A stretch of 9,208 bases of DNA from Thermoanaerobaculia bacterium (GTDB lineage: Bacteria; Acidobacteriota; Thermoanaerobaculia; UBA5066), in assembly GCA_023717585.1 (NCBI GenBank), contig JAMQPJ010000060.1, positions 1-9,208 on the forward strand, written 5' to 3'. The notes beneath the pieces were generated by a model. The model had not been told where the DNA came from, did not search any database, and saw nothing but the letters and a program-made list of their open reading frames with translations. Position 1 is the first letter of the stretch. Each line of letters opens with the position of its first letter. The position numbers were made by a program, and so were the translations under genes. Positions 5,175-9,208 of the stretch are shown piece after piece.

Positions 5175-6587
5175 ATGCGCGTTCCGATGCTCCTCGTTGC
5201 CCTTGCCGCCTGCTCGTCCACGTTCGTTCTCGCCGGCCCGCCCGCGCCGGGGGCCGACTGGTTCGCGGCGCATCGGGCGGCTCTCGCGGCGAAGCTGCCG
5301 CCAGGCGCGGTCGTCGTCCTGCGCGGGCCCGCCGAGCCGGAAGCCGAAATCGGGGACGCCTCCCGGCCGGACTCGAGCTTCTGGTACCTCACGGGCTTCC
5401 CGGAGGCGGACTCGATCGCGGTCTTCCGGCCCTCGGCCGCCGAGGGCAAGCGTTACGTTCTCTTCGTCAGGGCGAAGAACTGGGCCGAAGAGAGGTGGAC
5501 GGGGCGCCGCGCGGGCGTCGAAGGCGCAAAGGCCGACTACCGGGCCGAGGCCGCCTTCCCCATCGAGGATTTCCAGAAGGAATCGCGGTCGCTCCTGGCG
5601 GGCGCCAAGGCGCTGTTCTATCTCGACGCGCGCGACCGGCCCTTCCGCGAGAAGCTGATCACGAGCTGGCAGGCGTTCGCGGCGGCCGGCACCGAGTCGT
5701 TGCCTGCCTCCGACGTGGCGCCCGTCGTCGCCCAGATGCGCCTCGTGAAGGACGCGACGGAGATCGCGATCCTGCGCGAGGCGGTGAACCTCTCGGTCGA
5801 GGCGCACCGCGCGGCCCTCGCGCTCGCCCGTCCGGGCGTGAACGAGGGCGTCCTCAAGGCCGCGATGGTCCAGCGCTGCCTCGCGGGCGGAGGTGCGCGC
5901 ATGGCCTACGCGCCCATCGTGGGCTCGGGGCCGAACTCGGTGATCCTCCACTATTCGGACGCGAATCGCGTCATGCAGCGGGGCGAGATGATCGTGAACG
6001 ACACGGCCTGCGAGTACGGGATGTACGCGGCCGACGTCACGCGGTCCTATCCGGTGAGCGGGAGATTCTCGCCTGAGCAAAGGGCTCTCTACGAGATCGT
6101 CCTCGCCTCACAGAAGGCCGGGATCGCGAAGGCCGTCGCCGGAGCGAAGCACCACGAGATCCAGGTCGCCTCGTACGACGTGATCGTGGACGGCCTGCTG
6201 AAGCTCGGACTTCTGAAAGGTACGCACGAGGAGGTGAAGTCCTCGCGCTCTTACACGGCGGTCTTCCCCCACGGCGTCTCGCACTGGCTCGGGCTCGACG
6301 TCCACGACGCCGGCAGCTACGAGTTCGCCGACCCGAGGGACCGCTTCTCGCGCTACTTCTCGTCCAATGCGACCCTTCGGCCGGGCATGGTCCTGACCGT
6401 GGAGCCCGGCATTTACATTCCCGAGAGGAGCGAGGGCGTGGACCCGAAGTGGTGGAACATCGGCGTGAGGATCGAGGACGACATCCTCGTCACGGAGAAA
6501 GGTCCCGAGTGCCTCTCCTGCGCGGCCCCGCGGGAGCTTGCGGACGTGGAGAACGCGATGAGGCCGGTCGCGGGGCAAAGCCGCTAA
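5175..6587 (+). CDS. Exported Xaa-Pro aminopeptidase (aminopeptidase P, M24B family)
   Basis: It removes an N-terminal residue that precedes proline. Residues 1-20 form a signal peptide; LAAC13 is a plausible lipobox, so the protein may be a lipoprotein, although cleavage after VLA20 by signal peptidase I is also possible. Residues about 28-180 match the aminopeptidase P N-terminal domain (SSFWYLTGFPEADS, 67-80). Residues about 185-445 form the pita-bread M24 domain. All five dimetal ligands are present: D276 and D287 (NDTACEYGMYAADVTRSYP), H370 (PHGVSHWLGLDVHD), E410 (TVEPGIYI) and E434 (RIEDDILVT). H366 and H377, which flank the active site, are also conserved. Length 470 is slightly above E. 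coli PepP (441), as expected with a signal peptide. E. coli PepP is cytoplasmic, so export suggests digestion of proline-containing peptides outside the cytoplasm. Its position after proBA may be chance, since it has its own promoter-like signals. Confidence 0.93.
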   Translation: MRVPMLLVALAACSSTFVLAGPPAPGADWFAAHRAALAAKLPPGAVVVLRGPAEPEAEIGDASRPDSSFWYLTGFPEADSIAVFRPSAAEGKRYVLFVRAKNWAEERWTGRRAGVEGAKADYRAEAAFPIEDFQKESRSLLAGAKALFYLDARDRPFREKLITSWQAFAAAGTESLPASDVAPVVAQMRLVKDATEIAILREAVNLSVEAHRAALALARPGVNEGVLKAAMVQRCLAGGGARMAYAPIVGSGPNSVILHYSDANRVMQRGEMIVNDTACEYGMYAADVTRSYPVSGRFSPEQRALYEIVLASQKAGIAKAVAGAKHHEIQVASYDVIVDGLLKLGLLKGTHEEVKSSRSYTAVFPHGVSHWLGLDVHDAGSYEFADPRDRFSRYFSSNATLRPGMVLTVEPGIYIPERSEGVDPKWWNIGVRIEDDILVTEKGPECLSCAAPRELADVENAMRPVAGQSR

Positions 6588-6590
6588 CAT
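6585..6590 (+). promoter_or_regulatory. Putative -10 box of a leaderless mutL promoter
   Basis: TAACAT begins with the TAA stop codon of the aminopeptidase gene and ends seven bases before the GTG start of mutL at 6598. The intervening bases CCCGCCC contain no Shine-Dalgarno sequence at all, which makes a leaderless start the simplest reading. Confidence 0.5.
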
Positions 6591-6597
6591 CCCGCCC

Positions 6598-8481
6598 GTG
6601 CCCGGGCCCGTTCGCGTTCTCTCGGACGCCCTCGTCGACCAGATCGCCGCGGGCGAGGTCGTCGAGCGCCCGGCGTCTGCGGTCAAGGAGCTCGTGGAGA
6701 ACGCGCTCGATGCCGGCGCCCGGCGCATCGCGGTGGACGTGGAAGGCGGCGGGATCGTTCGGCTCGAGGTCACGGACGACGGCTCGGGCATGTCGCGAGA
6801 GGACGCGCGGCTGGCTCTCGAACGCCATGCGACCTCGAAGATCCGGTCCTTCGAGGACCTCGCCCGCATCGGCACGATGGGCTTCCGCGGCGAAGCGCTT
6901 CCCTCGATCGCGTCCGTCTCGCGCCTCGTCCTCACGACGTCGCCCGACGCGTCGGGGCTCGGAACCGAGGTCGTCGCCGGGCGCGGCGCGCCTCCGCGCG
7001 TGTCGCCGGCGCGGCACCCGAAAGGCACGCGCGTCGTCGTGGAGGACCTCTTCGGGAACGTCCCGGCGCGGCGCAAGTTTCAGAAGAGCGCCGAGGCGGA
7101 ACTGCGCGCCGTCGTGAAGGCGGTCACGACCCTCGCGCTCTCGCGTCCCGACGTCGCGTTCACGCTGCGCGCGGGTCCGCGCCTGCTTCTCGATCTGCCC
7201 GCCGCGGAGGGCGTGGCCGCCCGGTTTCGGGAGGTTCTCGGCATCGGGGGGGCGACGCGCCCCCACGACGTGGAGTTCGCCTTCGGCGGCATGACTCTGA
7301 CGGGCGTCGTCACGCCGGCCGAAAGCACCTTTCCGTCGCGCGCCCACCAGTGGTTCTTCGTGAACGGCCGCTCCATCAGGGACGCGACCGTGACCCACGC
7401 CATCTCCCTCGCCACGCGCGAGGTGCTGCGTTCGGACCGCCACGCGGCGTTCGCTCTCTTTCTCGCCATGGACCCCGAGAGGTGCGACGTGAACGTGCAC
7501 CCGCAAAAGCTCGAGGTCCGCTTCCGCGATCCGAGCGCCGTGCACTCCCTCGTGCACCGGGGCCTCGTCCACGCGCTCACGGGCGGGAAGGGCGCGGTGG
7601 CTGTCGGGGGGGATGCCTTCGGGGAGGGAAGCGGAAGAGGCAGAGATCGACAAGGACAAAGACAAAGAGGAAGAGAAGATTTCTATGAATGGGGGAATGC
7701 GCAGGGCGGTGCGGCTGCGCTCGGCGAGCGGGCGGCTCGCTACGGCGCTGCCGCGGGCCCTGCGGTCTTTGCCGCGGGCGCCGGCGCGGGCGCGGGAACG
7801 CTGCTCGAAACGCCCGCGGCTGGCGTTTCCCCCTCTTCCTATTCCCATTCAGAAGAAATCTCTTCTTCTCTCTCTTCTCTTTCTTCTTCTCCTCTCGGCC
7901 CGATCCGCCTTCTCGGCCAGTATCGCGACTCGTTCCTCGTCGCGGAGAGCGAGGAGGGGCTGGTGCTCATCGACCAGCACGTCGCGCACGAGCGCGTGCG
8001 ATACGAGCGATTCCTCGCGCGCCTCGACTCCGCCGGGCCCGCCTCGCAGAGCCTTCTCGAGCCCGTCGTGTTCGAGGCGTCGCCGGACGAGGCGGCCCTG
8101 CTGTCCGGTTCCGAGGCGCTCCTCTCGGACGCGGGCTTCGCGGTGTCGGAGCTGTCCGGCCGCACTTTCCTCGTCTCGGCGGCGCCGCCCGACACGCCGG
8201 CCGCGTCGGTCCGTCCCGCGCTCCGCGACTATCTCGCGCGTGTCGCCGCGCTGCCCGAAGGCTCCGCGCCGTCGTCGGCGCTCCGGCGCGAGGTCCTCGC
8301 GGCGTCTCTCGCCTGTCGCGGCGCGATCACGATCAACCATCGCCTCGCTCCGGCCGAGGCCGCGCAGCTTCTCCACGACCTCGCGGCTTGCCGGGACCCG
8401 TGGACGTGCCCGCACGGACGCCCGATCCTCCTCGCCTTCTCGCACGAGGAGCTCGAGAACCGCTTCGGGAGGCGCGGATGA
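6598..8481 (+). CDS. mutL: DNA mismatch repair protein MutL, endonuclease type
   Basis: MutL links mismatch recognition by MutS to strand incision. The N-terminal GHKL ATPase is complete: IAAGEVVERP (16-25), KELVENALDAGA (30-41; E31 catalytic, N35 Mg ligand), TDDGSGM (59-65), GTMGFRGEAL (92-101), QWFFVNGRSIRD (251-262) and HPQKLEVRF (301-309). A low-complexity linker covers about 335-433. The C-terminal domain keeps the latent nuclease signatures: DQHVAHERVRYE (459-470, the DQHA(X)2E(X)4E motif with Val for Ala), ACR (572-574) and CPHGRP (604-609). It should therefore nick DNA itself, unlike E. coli MutL, which relies on MutH. The GTG start fits because family proteins begin a few residues before the VLSD..xxQIAAGEVV segment. 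Length 627 is normal. The stop overlaps the next start (ATGA). MutS is not in the window. Confidence 0.96.
   Translation: MPGPVRVLSDALVDQIAAGEVVERPASAVKELVENALDAGARRIAVDVEGGGIVRLEVTDDGSGMSREDARLALERHATSKIRSFEDLARIGTMGFRGEALPSIASVSRLVLTTSPDASGLGTEVVAGRGAPPRVSPARHPKGTRVVVEDLFGNVPARRKFQKSAEAELRAVVKAVTTLALSRPDVAFTLRAGPRLLLDLPAAEGVAARFREVLGIGGATRPHDVEFAFGGMTLTGVVTPAESTFPSRAHQWFFVNGRSIRDATVTHAISLATREVLRSDRHAAFALFLAMDPERCDVNVHPQKLEVRFRDPSAVHSLVHRGLVHALTGGKGAVAVGGDAFGEGSGRGRDRQGQRQRGREDFYEWGNAQGGAAALGERAARYGAAAGPAVFAAGAGAGAGTLLETPAAGVSPSSYSHSEEISSSLSSLSSSPLGPIRLLGQYRDSFLVAESEEGLVLIDQHVAHERVRYERFLARLDSAGPASQSLLEPVVFEASPDEAALLSGSEALLSDAGFAVSELSGRTFLVSAAPPDTPAASVRPALRDYLARVAALPEGSAPSSALRREVLAASLACRGAITINHRLAPAEAAQLLHDLAACRDPWTCPHGRPILLAFSHEELENRFGRRG
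7668..7698 (+). repeat. Left arm of imperfect inverted repeat in the mutL linker
   Basis: The arm reads as a GA-rich run, then GATTTCT, one base, TGAATGGG, two extra G, AAT. The reverse complement of 7841-7868 shares GATTTCT, TGAATGGG and AAT in the same order with gaps of one to three bases. The arm encodes part of an Arg/Gln/Gly-rich stretch that uses AGA codons, rare elsewhere in the window. Confidence 0.6.
7841..7868 (-). repeat. Right arm of imperfect inverted repeat in the mutL linker
   Basis: Read on the minus strand, this segment carries GATTTCT, then TTC in place of one base, then TGAATGGGAAT. It matches the left arm at 7668-7698, with 142 bases between the arms. It runs directly into the pyrimidine tract and encodes SYSHSEEISS in the MutL linker. 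Confidence 0.6.
7861..7890 (+). repeat. Homopyrimidine near-perfect mirror repeat (triplex-type) in the mutL linker
   Basis: Bases 7859-7896 are 38 consecutive pyrimidines. Within them, 7861-7890 reads almost the same forwards and backwards: 14 of 15 mirrored pairs agree, and only 7870 against 7881 differ. This is the layout of sequences able to fold into intramolecular triplex DNA. It encodes a Ser-Leu run almost entirely with TCT codons, whereas Ser elsewhere in mutL is mainly TCG, TCC or AGC. Confidence 0.75.
8467..8472 (+). promoter_or_regulatory. Ribosome-binding site for the rhomboid-like gene, inside mutL
   Basis: GGGAGG sits five bases before the ATG at 8478, within the last codons of mutL. 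It supports the overlapping start and coupled translation. Confidence 0.65.
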
Positions 8482-9208
8482 CCCTGCACGATCGCAACGA
8501 CCTCTTCGCGCCGAAGCTCGGACTGACGCTGCCGCTCTGCGGCCTCCACTTCATCTTCTTCTTTCTCGTGAAGATGGATCCCGTGAGGACGTTCACGCTC
8601 TTCGGATTCGATCCCGGGGCCGCGTTCGAGAGGCCGTGGACGTTTCTGACCTTTCAGTTCCTCCACGAAGGACTTCTCGGGCTGTTCTTCGGCACGGTCT
8701 TCCTCTACATCCTCGGCTCGGCCCTCGAGATGGAGTGGGGGACCGCCGAGTTCACGGTCTTCTGGCTCGTCTCGACGCTGGGCGCTTCGCTCGCGGCGCT
8801 CGTCACGGGAAACGTCCTTCTCTCGGGCGGGGTCCTGACGGGTGCCTCGCTGCTCTTCGCGTATGCGTACCTCTTCCCGGACATGCAGTTCCTGATCTTT
8901 TTCGTCGTTCCCGTGAAGGTGAAATGGCTCGCCTGGCTGGCCGCCGCGATGCTCGCGTGGGACCTCCTCCAGGCGGCGCTCGCCGGACGGCCGGGCGCCG
9001 GCTTCGTGAACGTGGCCGGGGCCGGGGCCGGCTTTCTCTTCTTCTGGGTCCGTCACCACGGCGGGGCCCGCGCGAAGAAGGCCGCGAAGATGGCGGTGGT
9101 TGCCGTGAAGACCGCCGGGGCGGTCCGCGAAGATGCGGCGCTCGAACGCCGCAACCGGGAGCATTTTCCGAAGGTCGAGGATCTGCGCCGGGCGATGCGG
9201 GGGGGCGG
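8478..9208 (+). CDS. Rhomboid-fold membrane protein, probably proteolytically inactive (3' partial)
   Basis: The start overlaps the mutL stop as ATGA, and the frame stays open to the window end (243 codons visible). About six hydrophobic segments are visible, near residues 14-32, 57-80, 91-112, 113-132, 149-168 and 174-191. The order and flanking motifs resemble rhomboids: PWTFLTFQFLHEGLLGLFF, then YILGSALEMEWG (the family's GxxxE-like loop), then a glycine-rich helix ending AYAYLFP, then NVAGAGAG. In active rhomboid proteases the fourth segment has GxSG and the sixth has H before GxxxG. Aligning on the YLFP and GxxxG anchors gives GGVL (117-120) and N178, so both catalytic residues appear absent. 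S124 in TGAS is an alternative nucleophile but is out of register by about five residues. A basic cytoplasmic tail follows residue 192. The function is unknown; pseudo-rhomboids often act as membrane-protein chaperones or sorting factors. Confidence 0.75.
   Translation, partial: MTLHDRNDLFAPKLGLTLPLCGLHFIFFFLVKMDPVRTFTLFGFDPGAAFERPWTFLTFQFLHEGLLGLFFGTVFLYILGSALEMEWGTAEFTVFWLVSTLGASLAALVTGNVLLSGGVLTGASLLFAYAYLFPDMQFLIFFVVPVKVKWLAWLAAAMLAWDLLQAALAGRPGAGFVNVAGAGAGFLFFWVRHHGGARAKKAAKMAVVAVKTAGAVREDAALERRNREHFPKVEDLRRAMRGG

Noticed and set aside
4677..6080. Long minus-strand open frame of 467 codons opposite proA and the aminopeptidase, and similar antisense frames elsewhere
   Set aside because: Composition is Arg/Ala/Gly-rich with no family motif. 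Such frames are expected opposite GC-rich genes with strong third-position bias.
9014..9032. Three tandem GGCCGG units as a G-quadruplex or regulatory repeat
   Set aside because: Only two runs of four G are present, and the bases encode the Ala-Gly helix expected of a rhomboid sixth segment, so coding and composition explain them.
8229..9164. Minus-strand open frame of 311 codons opposite the end of mutL and the rhomboid-like gene
   Set aside because: It is highly charged and lacks motifs, whereas the plus strand encodes the conserved MutL CPHGRP region and coherent membrane segments.
1..9208. CRISPR array, tRNA, rRNA, transposase or phage genes
   Set aside because: I found no spaced direct repeats, no cloverleaf-like or rRNA-like segments, and no recombinase or transposase motifs in any plausible frame.

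Overview
The window is a compact, GC-rich bacterial chromosomal segment. Every supported gene lies on the plus strand, no gene-free stretch exceeds 90 bases, and there is no sign of phage, insertion sequence, CRISPR, tRNA or rRNA. The base composition, the probable lipoprotein signal peptide, the complex I-related hydrogenase-like genes and the start-site architecture would fit an Acidobacteriota-like or similar Gram-negative lineage, but that placement is an inference and no marker here fixes the phylum.

Layout. (1) 1-2140: the end of an operon for a membrane-bound complex of the group 4 [NiFe] hydrogenase / complex I superfamily. It contains a large subunit (NuoC-like end plus NuoD-like domain, 5' truncated by the window) and a small subunit in which a two-cluster ferredoxin domain is fused to a NuoB-like domain. 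The large subunit has lost all four cysteines that bind the Ni-Fe centre, so it belongs with the energy-converting hydrogenase-related (Ehr) proteins and is not a true hydrogenase. (2) 2157-2859: an unrecognised 91-residue protein and a VOC (glyoxalase-fold) protein. (3) 2884-5087: proB and proA, overlapping by four bases, which make glutamate semialdehyde for proline synthesis. ProB lacks the PUA domain, and ProA resembles the dehydrogenase half of eukaryotic P5C synthase more than E. coli ProA, so the pair looks like a split P5C synthase. (4) 5175-6587: a secreted or lipid-anchored Xaa-Pro aminopeptidase. (5) 6598-9208: mutL with an intact latent-endonuclease site, coupled to a rhomboid-fold membrane protein that seems to lack the catalytic Ser and His and runs off the window.

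Two patterns cut across the genes. First, three starts (the 91-residue gene, proB and mutL) have no spaced Shine-Dalgarno sequence. Each has a TANNNT hexamer (TAGAAT, TACAAT, TAACAT) ending 6-7 bases before the start codon, where a -10 box would be if transcription began at the start codon itself. This suggests leaderless mRNAs. The other starts carry purine-rich ribosome-binding sites or overlap the upstream stop. Second, low-complexity purine/pyrimidine-strand DNA with codon use foreign to the neighbours sits in dispensable protein segments: the ProA N-terminal extension and the MutL linker. In mutL it includes an imperfect inverted repeat and a 30-base near-perfect homopyrimidine mirror repeat, and a related core occurs in proA. 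No complete new multi-gene system is evident. The items most worth checking are the leaderless promoter set, this repeat, and the split P5C synthase with a (GA)5 tract at its junction.
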